From: Gammaproteobacteria bacterium
GTDB taxonomy: Bacteria > Pseudomonadota > Gammaproteobacteria > GCA-001735895
Direction of reading: 5' to 3'
Length of the DNA stretch: 7,590 nucleotides
Assembly (NCBI GenBank): GCA_024763185.1
Contig: JANTFY010000108.1
Location: 1-7,590 of the forward strand
How positions within the stretch are numbered: the first letter of the stretch is position 1; each line of letters begins with the position of its first letter. The translations under genes and the position numbers were made by a program. The notes under the pieces are model-generated. The model ran no database searches. It was given only the letters and a program-made list of their open reading frames with translations, and was not told where the DNA came from. Positions 1 to 5,651 of this stretch are shown in pieces.

Positions 1-665
1 GGCATGGTGTCAGCTTCGAAAACCATGGGCATGCCCATATACACATGATTCGCAAGCAAGGCGGTGAATCGGATCAGGACTGGTTAACACGGGTGGAAGC
101 GGATATAAAGAAGGCCCAGCAACGCATTACCCAGGAGATGGGTGTCGCACCCACGTTATTTGCCTACCCCTATGGCGAATACAATCCAATGCTCATTCAG
201 CTGGTTGAAGGCATGAGCCTGACCGGTTTTGGACAACAGTCCGGGCCGGTGTGGCCGGATGCCAACATGGGTGCTTTGCCACGTTTTCCCATGGCGGCTC
301 AATTTGCTAATCTGAAAGGTTTTATCACCAAGGTAAATACCCTGCCCCTGCCGGTCGTCCAGGCTACGCCGATAGACCCCCTGACCAAAGCGGGGCAATG
401 GCGCCCCACCCTGAAACTCAAGCTGGCCCCAAAATCCTATTCCAGACAAGGTTTGCGCTGTTATATCAGCGGTAGTGACCAGGTGGAAATAAAATGGTCG
501 GACAGCGAGAAAGATAGCGTCGAAATCAGTCCCTTATTTGATCTTAAACCCGGGCGACACCGCACCAATTGCACCATGCCCTCAAACCAAAAAGGCCGCT
601 TTCACTGGTACAGTCATAACTGGTTTGTACGTAAAGCGGATGGCAGCTGGTACGCCGAATATTGA
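1..665 (+). CDS. Polysaccharide deacetylase family protein, C-terminal part (5' end outside window)
   Basis: The reading frame is open from the first bases of the window (first full codon at 3), so the ATG at 45 is not the true start and the N-terminal part is missing. The visible protein is about 220 residues. It begins with a His-rich stretch reading GVSFENHGHAHIHM, which fits the metal-binding HxxxH region of the NodB deacetylase fold. At about 160-185 it has FAYPYGEYN, a typical later motif of this fold. The family removes acetyl groups from N- or O-acetylated glycans with a divalent metal, usually outside the cytoplasm. The last ~90 residues look like a separate beta-rich domain (GLRCYISGSDQVEIKW, then FHWYSHNWFVRK), possibly for binding carbohydrate; that role is inferred. 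The catalytic Asp motif and any signal peptide would lie upstream. The exact glycan substrate cannot be told. The family call is firm, the specificity is not. Confidence 0.85.
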   Translation, partial: HGVSFENHGHAHIHMIRKQGGESDQDWLTRVEADIKKAQQRITQEMGVAPTLFAYPYGEYNPMLIQLVEGMSLTGFGQQSGPVWPDANMGALPRFPMAAQFANLKGFITKVNTLPLPVVQATPIDPLTKAGQWRPTLKLKLAPKSYSRQGLRCYISGSDQVEIKWSDSEKDSVEISPLFDLKPGRHRTNCTMPSNQKGRFHWYSHNWFVRKADGSWYAEY

Positions 666-753
666 TACAGACACCAGGATAAAATGGCGCGCAATTTGCC
701 TATATTAGTGTTTTCTTATAAACTACCAGGCTTTTAATCACATCTATCGATTA
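666..753 (+). other. Short intergenic gap between deacetylase and Bax-like gene
   Basis: These 88 bases are AT-richer than the flanking genes. A weak promoter could be drawn with TATAAA near 717-722 and TTTGCC about 16 bases upstream, but neither is strong. No hairpin followed by a T-run is visible. There is no clear Shine-Dalgarno sequence in front of the ATG at 754. The two genes could therefore be co-transcribed or separate. Confidence 0.3.
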
Positions 754-1722
754 ATGCTCTATTTAAAGCACCTGCGATTTCTGTTTTCTTTCCGCGTGAT
801 CGCCGCACCCATATTAATCGGACTCCTGTTAATGACCCAGGCCAGGGCCTGGCAGCGACCCGTTTATACCTACCCGCCTGCGTATTATCAAATCACCGCT
901 TACGCCCATTACTACCCCTATCCTCAACCAGCTTATTACCGAGGTTATTATGCGCCGGCACCTGTCGTGCGTGCCCCCAAAAAGCAAGCGCCTGCCATTG
1001 GCGTTAAAACAACACCGGTCAACCTGTCAAATAAGGAAGACGCCCAACTGAGCACCATAAAGCCAGACAGTAACATCCACGAAAAGAAACAAGCCTTTAT
1101 ACAAAAGCTGCTACCCTATATCGAGCGTGAAAATGCCCGCATTCAACAGAGACGGGGGCAAGCACAACAAATCATTCACCGCCTTGAAACCCGGGACAGC
1201 ATCTCGAATAAATCCCGTCTATGGCTGAAGCAACTGGCCAGACAATACCGCGTCAAGGGTGACCCGGTAGAAAGCCATCAGGCTCGCACCGACTTGCTCA
1301 ACAAAGTGGATATCATTCCACCCTCCCTGACCCTGGCCCAGGCCGCCACCGAAAGCGCCTGGGGACAATCGCGTTTTGCCACCCAGGCCAATAACCTGTT
1401 CGGCATCTGGACCTATGATGAAAGCAAGGGGTTGATACCCGAAAACCGGGATGAAAACAAAAAACACCTGGTACGAAAATTTGATGATCCGGGAGCTTCG
1501 GTGCGCTACTACATGCATACGCTGAACGCTCACCCGGCCTACAAAAAACTGCGTGACGTCCGCTACCAGCTACGCCAGAAAAAAAAGGCTCCTAGTGGAC
1601 ACCAGATGGCCACCGGACTTGAAAAATACTCAGCCAAGGGTGAGCGCTATATTCAATTGATTCGCGACCTGATCCGCCAGAACCAGTGGGCACGTCTGGA
1701 TGCCATCCACGCCCCTGCCTGA
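754..1722 (+). CDS. Bax-like exported glucosaminidase (peptidoglycan hydrolase family)
   Basis: This 322-residue protein has a signal peptide: basic residues at 5-14, a hydrophobic core at about 15-28 and a likely cleavage after ARA (30-32). Residues 36-70 are rich in Tyr and Pro, and about 75-180 is a polar, partly helical linker. The C-terminal half (about 185-320) matches the glucosaminidase domain of E. coli Bax: IPPSLTLAQAATESAWGQSRFA with the expected catalytic Glu200, then NNLFGIWT (213-220), HPAYKKLR (260-267) and a GLEKYSAKGERY segment (288-299). The family cleaves beta-1,4 bonds after N-acetylglucosamine in peptidoglycan, so a role in cell-wall remodelling in the periplasm is likely. 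The start at 754 is chosen because it gives a complete signal peptide, although it has no visible Shine-Dalgarno; a GTG inside the signal region (796) is a weaker alternative. The Tyr/Pro-rich stretch after the signal peptide is unlike E. coli Bax as I know it. Confidence 0.88.
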   Translation: MLYLKHLRFLFSFRVIAAPILIGLLLMTQARAWQRPVYTYPPAYYQITAYAHYYPYPQPAYYRGYYAPAPVVRAPKKQAPAIGVKTTPVNLSNKEDAQLSTIKPDSNIHEKKQAFIQKLLPYIERENARIQQRRGQAQQIIHRLETRDSISNKSRLWLKQLARQYRVKGDPVESHQARTDLLNKVDIIPPSLTLAQAATESAWGQSRFATQANNLFGIWTYDESKGLIPENRDENKKHLVRKFDDPGASVRYYMHTLNAHPAYKKLRDVRYQLRQKKKAPSGHQMATGLEKYSAKGERYIQLIRDLIRQNQWARLDAIHAPA

Positions 1723-1807
1723 TTTACAGCAATTATTAACCCGGAAACCATTTATATGATGTAGTGACAAAGACAGACAGCGTAAAAATCTATACTCTGA
1801 AATCGTT

Positions 1808-1820
1808 GAAGCCAGGCTTC
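1808..1820. repeat. Small inverted repeat GAAGCC-A-GGCTTC between convergent genes
   Basis: A perfect 6-base inverted repeat around a single central base lies in the 123-base gap between the convergent ends of the Bax-like gene and the CxxC gene. As RNA it could form a 5-base stem with a 3-base loop. No T-run follows on either strand, so it is not a standard intrinsic terminator. It may have weak terminator or operator activity, or mean nothing. Confidence 0.3.
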
Positions 1821-1845
1821 CAAAACGAATAGAAAATCCTGAATA

Positions 1846-2133
1846 TTATTTGGGATGGTCTACTTTAAAATTCTCATTAACTTCTCGGGCACCAGACAGG
1901 GTGAAGTCTGTATGGTTAATAGTACCAACCGGACCCTCCCACACTTCAAACTCTATATCAATGCGCTTTCCACATGCATCACAATTAGATTCATATTCAA
2001 AAACATAATGAATATGTTCTCCTTGTTGATCATCAGTAACCGCTGCCACCTGAAATTCAAGCTCACTGGCACCTAAAGAATGTTTCTTCCCACAATGGTC
2101 GCATACAAAAGAAACGGAACCCACGATAGCCAT
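1846..2133 (-). CDS. Small two-CxxC protein, probable zinc-binding, function unknown
   Basis: This 95-residue, probably cytoplasmic protein has no signal peptide or membrane segment. It carries two cysteine pairs, Cys11-x-x-Cys14 (CDHCGKKH) and Cys51-x-x-Cys54 (CDACGKR), about 36 residues apart. This is the arrangement of a zinc-ribbon or rubredoxin-like knuckle. The stretch between them and after (EFQVAAV, HYVFEYESN, IDIEFEVWEGPVG) alternates in a way that suggests beta strands. The C-terminal part reads WEGPVGTINHTDFTLSGA, which has the look of a conserved family motif, but I cannot assign a function. The start is supported by a strong ribosome binding site (AAGGGGG, 8 bases before ATG). 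The gene is convergent with the Bax-like gene. A perfect FNR-type box lies 76-89 bases upstream of its start, so oxygen- or redox-dependent expression is possible. Confidence 0.75.
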   Translation of the reverse strand: MAIVGSVSFVCDHCGKKHSLGASELEFQVAAVTDDQQGEHIHYVFEYESNCDACGKRIDIEFEVWEGPVGTINHTDFTLSGAREVNENFKVDHPK

Positions 2134-2141
2134 AATTTTAA

Positions 2142-2148
2142 CCCCCTT
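2142..2148 (-). promoter_or_regulatory. Ribosome binding site of the CxxC protein gene
   Basis: Read on the minus strand this is AAGGGGG, 8 bases before the ATG at 2133. It is a good match to the anti-Shine-Dalgarno sequence. It supports this small reading frame as a real gene rather than a shadow. Confidence 0.65.
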
Positions 2149-2208
2149 GTTTGATACCCTCAGGCTACTCTCGGATATAAGCTACAACAATCAAAGTCCA
2201 TAGAAGGT

Positions 2209-2222
2209 TTGATCTGGATCAA
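2209..2222 (-). promoter_or_regulatory. Perfect FNR/Anr-type box (TTGAT-CTGG-ATCAA)
   Basis: The site TTGATCTGGATCAA matches the FNR/Anr consensus TTGAT-N4-ATCAA at all ten defined positions, and the symmetry extends to 7 bases per arm (2208-2223). It lies in the 139-base gap between the tandem minus-strand cytochrome and CxxC genes, so the only gene start it serves is the CxxC gene (ATG at 2133). With a class II placement at -41.5 transcription would start near 2174, but the -10 there (TGTAGC) is poor. A better -10-like TATATC (2179-2174) would put the box near -48. The activator geometry is thus not perfect, and repression or a different -10 are open. A hairpin at the 3' end of the cytochrome transcript is an alternative reading, but no T-run follows it. 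Confidence 0.6.
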
Positions 2223-2272
2223 AGCCAGCTTGTGGCCCACGCGCCCAACTTTACAATATCGAAGCAAAACCT

Positions 2273-2704
2273 TTAATGCACCCGGTAACCCGAGTGACAG
2301 GCCACGCATTGCTGCATTACCTCGGACAGTGCCGAGAAGGCCTTGTGCAAACCGCCGTCCAGCTCGGCATCACGTGCCGATATGGCAAAACGGCTCGCTG
2401 CCTGGTGCATCGATGTGCCGATAGCGCCCATTTCTTTGGGCATGAATTTGCCCATGTGCGAGGCACCGTGTGACTCCAATGAGGACATTCCCAGGCGTTG
2501 CTCTGCTACATCGGCAGCTTTTTCATATTCACTGTCAGACAGGTAGCGGGTGATCTCCTGCAGAGCCAGCAGGTGATCACGCATATTGCTCAGCATGTGA
2601 TCCCTCATGTGTGATGGCAGTTCGACCTTGATACGATTGTCGGCGGCAAACAGGTTAGCGCTGAAAAACAGCAGTATGGAAAAGGTGGTTATTTTGATGG
2701 TCAT
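2273..2704 (-). CDS. Exported class II (c'/c-556 type) cytochrome c
   Basis: The ATG at 2704 gives a 143-residue precursor with a clear signal peptide (MTIKITTFSILLFFSANLFA, likely cut near residue 20-21). The mature chain is about 123 residues, the usual size of cytochrome c'. The haem site is at the extreme C-terminus: Cys133-Val-Ala-Cys136-His137 followed by SGYR, which matches the CxxCHxxYR signature of class II cytochromes, a four-helix bundle with C-terminal haem. The first helix carries MRDHM-LSN-MRDHL (33-45), an unusual Met/His-rich duplication, and another Met/His patch follows at 79-100. A Met here could be the sixth haem ligand, as in low-spin c-556 proteins; this is inference. 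Likely role: a periplasmic one-electron carrier or a gas-ligand-binding cytochrome. An upstream in-frame ATG at 2791 would add 29 residues and bury the signal peptide, so it is rejected. The gene is transcribed away from rsxA with 164 bases between starts. Confidence 0.82.
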   Translation of the reverse strand: MTIKITTFSILLFFSANLFAADNRIKVELPSHMRDHMLSNMRDHLLALQEITRYLSDSEYEKAADVAEQRLGMSSLESHGASHMGKFMPKEMGAIGTSMHQAASRFAISARDAELDGGLHKAFSALSEVMQQCVACHSGYRVH

Positions 2705-2735
2705 GGATCTTGTTCTCGTTGTTATAAGGTGGCCC

Positions 2736-2741
2736 AGTATA
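2736..2741 (-). promoter_or_regulatory. Possible -10 element of the cytochrome gene
   Basis: On the minus strand this reads TATACT, 5 of 6 to the -10 consensus, about 31 bases before the cytochrome ATG. The sequence 17 bases further upstream (AGACTT) is a poor -35, so an activator would be needed or the assignment is wrong. Confidence 0.3.
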
Positions 2742-2818
2742 TCGCTAATTACGACCAAAAGTCTTTTGTAATCAGAAACATGAAATAACATTAATTATTG
2801 CTAATATTTTAAAGCCCA

Positions 2819-2829
2819 CCCCGTTGGGG
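2819..2829. repeat. Short hairpin CCCC-GTT-GGGG upstream of rsxA
   Basis: A 4-base G/C-only stem with a 3-base loop lies just upstream of the proposed rsxA promoter and inside the divergent gap. It is not followed by a T-run. It may be chance, a weak stop for upstream transcription, or a protein site. Confidence 0.25.
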
Positions 2830-2832
2830 AGC

Positions 2833-2861
2833 TAGGCAAGACTATGGCATGCCCGTATAAT
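2833..2861 (+). promoter_or_regulatory. Predicted sigma-70 promoter of the rsx operon
   Basis: The hexamer TATAAT at 2856-2861 is a perfect -10 box. The hexamer TAGGCA at 2833-2838 matches the -35 consensus at 4 of 6 positions with an ideal 17-base spacer. The start of transcription would fall at about 2867-2869, that is, on or next to the rsxA ATG. An 8-base palindrome, GGCATGCC (2846-2853), lies in the spacer, where a repressor or MerR-type regulator could bind; no regulator can be named. Confidence 0.55.
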
Positions 2862-2868
2862 TGCGCGC

Positions 2869-3450
2869 ATGACTGAATACCTGCTCATACTCATCAGCAC
2901 CATCTTTGTAAACAATATCGTGCTGGTAAAGTTTCTCGGCCTATGCCCTTTTATGGGGGTTTCGCGAAAAGTGGAAACCGCCATTGGCATGAGTGCTGCC
3001 ACCACCTTTGTTTTAACCCTGTCTGCGGTGTTGAGTTACATGGTCAACAACTGGGTTCTGGCGCCCCTGCAGCTTGAGTTTCTGCGCACCATCGCTTTTA
3101 TTATCACGATTGCCGCGGTGGTTAACTTCACCGAAATGGTGGTCCATAAAACCAGCCCCTTACTGCATAACGTGCTCGGGATTTTCCTGCCACTGATTAC
3201 CACCAACTGCGCCGTTTTAGGTGTTGCCCTGTTGAATATTCAGGAGCAACATAGCTTTCTTGAATCCGCTTTTTATGGCTTTGGCGCAGCCGTGGGCTTC
3301 TCCATGGTATTAATCCTGTTTGCCGCCCTGCGCGAACGTGTGAATGTTGCCGATGTGCCAGCCCCGTTCCAGGGTGCGGCTATCGGTCTGATCACAGCCG
3401 GGTTGATGTCGCTGGCTTTCATGGGTCTCGGTGGTCTGGTCAATAGCTGA
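2869..3450 (+). CDS. rsxA: RsxA/RnfA, membrane subunit of the Rnf electron-transfer complex
   Basis: This is a 193-residue integral membrane protein, the same length as E. coli RsxA and colinear with it. Several hydrophobic helices span the chain. It has the two family half-helix motifs with cysteines: LGLCPFMG with Cys26 and TTNCAVLG with Cys114. In the Rnf/Nqr family these, with the matching cysteines of the E subunit, hold an iron-sulfur cluster in the membrane. Other conserved stretches are FTEMVVHKTSPLL (87-99) and DVPAPFQG (162-169). It pairs with RsxE, its homologue, to pass electrons across the inner membrane. The start matches the family N-terminus, but there is no Shine-Dalgarno in front of it (TATAATTGCGCGC precedes the ATG). 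Together with the close -10 box this suggests a leaderless message. It is the first gene of the operon, one base before rsxB. Confidence 0.96.
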   Translation: MTEYLLILISTIFVNNIVLVKFLGLCPFMGVSRKVETAIGMSAATTFVLTLSAVLSYMVNNWVLAPLQLEFLRTIAFIITIAAVVNFTEMVVHKTSPLLHNVLGIFLPLITTNCAVLGVALLNIQEQHSFLESAFYGFGAAVGFSMVLILFAALRERVNVADVPAPFQGAAIGLITAGLMSLAFMGLGGLVNS

Positions 3451-3451
3451 T

Positions 3452-4015
3452 ATGTTAATCCTCATAGCCGTTCTCACCCTGAGTTTTATTGCAGGCAGCT
3501 TTGGCCTTATCCTGGGTTATGCCGCCATTCGTTTCAAGGTGGAGGGCAACCCGATCGTCGATCAGGTGGATGCCTTACTGCCGCAAACCCAATGTGGGCA
3601 ATGCGGTTTTGCCGGCTGCCGTCCCTATGCCGAGGCCATTGCTAATGGCGAGGCGCCCATCAATCAATGCCCTCCCGGTGGCGAACAAACCATTGTCGCA
3701 CTGGCCGACTTGCTGGATGTTGAGGTATTGCCATTGAATGAAGAGCACGGCGAACACAACGAACTTCCGCTGGTCGCCGTGATTGACGAGCAAACCTGCA
3801 TTGGTTGCACCCTGTGCATTCAGGCCTGCCCGGTGGATGCCATCCTGGGATCGGCCAAACACATGCACACGGTAATTGAAGATGAATGTACCGGTTGCGA
3901 ATTATGCCTGCCGCCCTGCCCGGTGGATTGCATCGACATGGTCCCGGTAAAACAGACACTGGCTGACTGGAAATGGCCGGACCCGGATATTGAGGGGGCC
4001 ACCGATGTCCACTAA
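3452..4015 (+). CDS. rsxB: RsxB/RnfB, multi-cluster iron-sulfur subunit
   Basis: The product is 187 residues. An N-terminal membrane anchor (about 1-26) is followed by a Cys-rich 4Fe-4S domain with Cys48, Cys51, Cys56 and Cys73 (QCGQCGFAGCRPYAEA). Next is a two-cluster ferredoxin domain with CIGCTLCIQACP (Cys116, 119, 122, 126) and CTGCELCLPPCP (Cys146, 149, 152, 156). All expected cluster ligands are present. RsxB relays electrons between the RsxC side and the membrane subunits, and in Rnf enzymes it is the likely contact for ferredoxin. The ATG at 3452 is chosen over the longer GTG start at 3431: it lies one base after the rsxA stop and gives an N-terminus that begins directly with the anchor, as in E. 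coli RsxB. No strong Shine-Dalgarno is visible, so translation is probably coupled to rsxA. Confidence 0.95.
   Translation: MLILIAVLTLSFIAGSFGLILGYAAIRFKVEGNPIVDQVDALLPQTQCGQCGFAGCRPYAEAIANGEAPINQCPPGGEQTIVALADLLDVEVLPLNEEHGEHNELPLVAVIDEQTCIGCTLCIQACPVDAILGSAKHMHTVIEDECTGCELCLPPCPVDCIDMVPVKQTLADWKWPDPDIEGATDVH
3992..3998 (+). promoter_or_regulatory. Ribosome binding site that fixes the rsxC start
   Basis: The run GAGGGGG inside the end of rsxB lies 6 bases before the ATG at 4005. It decides for that ATG against the upstream in-frame TTG at 3990, which would precede this site. Confidence 0.75.
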
Positions 4016-5651
4016 CCCCACTTTGTATCGTTTCCATGGCGGGCTGCATCTGCAGGACCACAAGGCCGAGTCACTGGTTAATCCGCTGCAACAGGCCAGC
4101 CTCGCCGATGAGCTGGTTATCCGGGTCAGCCAGCATATTGGCGAAGCCAATACCCCGGTCGTCAATGTGGGCGATGCGGTCAAACGTGGCCAGCTACTGG
4201 CAGAATCCCATGAATTTGTCAGCGCCCCGGTACATGCACCGGCCAGCGGCGTAATCAAGGCTATTGAAGCTCGCCCCATCGCCCATCCATCGGGTCAAAC
4301 AGCGGATTGTTTCGTGATGGTTCCATGGGCTGGCGAAGAGCAGTCACAGTCCAAAGTCGCGCATAGTCAGGACCCGCGCGAGCAACTCAAAACTATTCGC
4401 GCGGCGGGTATCGTCGGCCTGGGCGGGGCCGTATTTCCTTCCGCCGCCAAGCTTGCAACAGCCCTCAAAACGGGTATAGACACGTTGATCATCAACGGCG
4501 CCGAGTGTGAGCCCTATATCACCTGTGACGACAGCCTGATGCAACATAAACCCGAAGATGTAGTTCGCGGCATCGCCATCCTGCAAAACATATTACAACC
4601 GCGGCAAACCCTGGTGGGTATAGAAGACAACAAAGCGGCGGCCATCCAGGCCATGCAACAGGCATTGTTACAATCCGAATTAATGAACACCGCGGTGGTC
4701 AGCATTCCGACCCTGTACCCATCCGGCGGTGAAAAACAATTGATAAAAATCCTGACCGGTCATGAGGTTCACAGCGGTGAGCTGGCTTTTGACATGGGGA
4801 TTTTCTGTCAAAACGTCGGCACCTGCTCGGCCATAGCCCGCGCCATTGATCATCACGAACCCCTGATATCGCGCATTGTCACCGTAACCGGCCCCGGCAT
4901 CAAAAACCCGGGCAACTGGATCACGCCGTTAGGCACGCCCATCCGCCACCTGATCGAACTAGCCGGGGGTTACAGCGTGCAACAACCCAAACTGATCATG
5001 GGTGGGCCGATGATGGGCCTGGACCTGAAAAGCGACCAGGTCCCGGTGGTCAAGGCGACCAATTGCATTCTGGTACTAAACCAGGAAGACCAACCTGAAC
5101 CCCAGGACTGCATACGTTGCGGCCGTTGTGAACAGGTCTGCCCGGCGCAACTGCTGCCGCAACAACTTTACTGGAACAGTCACGCGCACCAGTTTGAAAA
5201 TGCCGAGCAATATCATCTGTTTGACTGCATTGAGTGCGGCTGTTGCTCGGCGGTTTGTCCGAGCCATATTCCGCTGGTTCAGTACTACCGGTTTGCCAAG
5301 AGCGAGATCTGGGAACAACGCCGAAAAACCTACAAATCGGATCGTTCACGCAAGCGTCATGAATTTCGCGAAGCGCGCCTGTTGAAAAAGAAACAGATGG
5401 ATGAAGAACGGCGCCGGCAAAAACGTGAGGCCCTGGCCAAGAAGAAACAGGCAGAGCAAAAAGGCGCTGCAGACAAGGGCACCAAAACGCAAAATGCTGA
5501 CGCGGTACAGGCCGCACTGGAACGTGTAAAAGCGCGTAAGAAAACCCAGCATATCAAACCTAAAAACACCACTGAACTGACCGAAGCCCAGCAACGTCAA
5601 ATTGACGAAGCTGAAGCAAGGCGAAAAAAAATAACAAGGGATGATTCATGA
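4005..5651 (+). CDS. rsxC: RsxC/RnfC, NADH- and FMN-binding subunit
   Basis: The product is 548 residues and overlaps the end of rsxB by 11 bases. The N-terminal ~110 residues (FHGGLHL, then APASGVIKAIEARP) form the lipoyl-like sandwich of RnfC. Residues about 130-260 are the complex I 51-kDa-like fold that binds NAD(P)H and FMN, with GIVGLGGAVFPSAAKL (135-150), INGAECEPYIT (163-173) and YPSGGEKQLIK (238-248). A following SLBB-like region leads to two 4Fe-4S motifs, CIRCGRCEQVCP (Cys369, 372, 375, 379) and CIECGCCSAVCP (Cys408, 411, 414, 418). The last ~110 residues are highly charged, Lys/Arg/Glu/Gln/Ala-rich and likely coiled coil. This tail is much shorter than the long repeat-rich tail of E. 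coli RsxC (about 740 residues in total). The protein would be the peripheral cytoplasmic entry point for electrons from NADH, or the exit, depending on direction. Confidence 0.95.
   Translation: MSTNPTLYRFHGGLHLQDHKAESLVNPLQQASLADELVIRVSQHIGEANTPVVNVGDAVKRGQLLAESHEFVSAPVHAPASGVIKAIEARPIAHPSGQTADCFVMVPWAGEEQSQSKVAHSQDPREQLKTIRAAGIVGLGGAVFPSAAKLATALKTGIDTLIINGAECEPYITCDDSLMQHKPEDVVRGIAILQNILQPRQTLVGIEDNKAAAIQAMQQALLQSELMNTAVVSIPTLYPSGGEKQLIKILTGHEVHSGELAFDMGIFCQNVGTCSAIARAIDHHEPLISRIVTVTGPGIKNPGNWITPLGTPIRHLIELAGGYSVQQPKLIMGGPMMGLDLKSDQVPVVKATNCILVLNQEDQPEPQDCIRCGRCEQVCPAQLLPQQLYWNSHAHQFENAEQYHLFDCIECGCCSAVCPSHIPLVQYYRFAKSEIWEQRRKTYKSDRSRKRHEFREARLLKKKQMDEERRRQKREALAKKKQAEQKGAADKGTKTQNADAVQAALERVKARKKTQHIKPKNTTELTEAQQRQIDEAEARRKKITRDDS

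Noticed and set aside
25..38. Perfect 14-base palindrome ATGGGCATGCCCAT inside the deacetylase gene
   Set aside because: It encodes the His-rich metal-binding motif, and about 0.5 such palindromes are expected by chance in a window of this size.
1723..1845. Intrinsic terminator between the convergent Bax-like and CxxC genes
   Set aside because: The only clear inverted repeat (1808-1820) has no T-run on either strand, so a terminator cannot be supported.
2209..2546. Plus-strand open frames opposite the cytochrome gene
   Set aside because: The minus-strand frame has a signal peptide and a haem-binding motif; the plus-strand frames have no domain, ribosome binding site or promoter.
2705..2791. 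Longer N-terminus of the cytochrome from the ATG at 2791
   Set aside because: It would place 29 residues before a normal signal peptide and overlap the likely promoter region.
3431..3451. GTG at 3431 as start of rsxB
   Set aside because: It would overlap rsxA by 20 bases and add seven residues before the membrane anchor; the ATG at 3452, one base after the rsxA stop, fits the family better.
3902..4279. Minus-strand open frame of 125 codons across the rsxB/rsxC junction
   Set aside because: It is fully covered by two well-supported genes and its product is a low-complexity Ser/Ala/Leu-rich sequence typical of a shadow frame.
4483..4495. Palindrome GTTGATCATCAAC, resembling FNR half-sites
   Set aside because: The half-sites are separated by one base, not four, and it lies within conserved rsxC coding sequence.
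5050..5517. Long open frame of 155 codons on the minus strand
   Set aside because: It is antisense to rsxC across its conserved 4Fe-4S motifs, has no recognisable domain and is explained by the codon use of the real gene.
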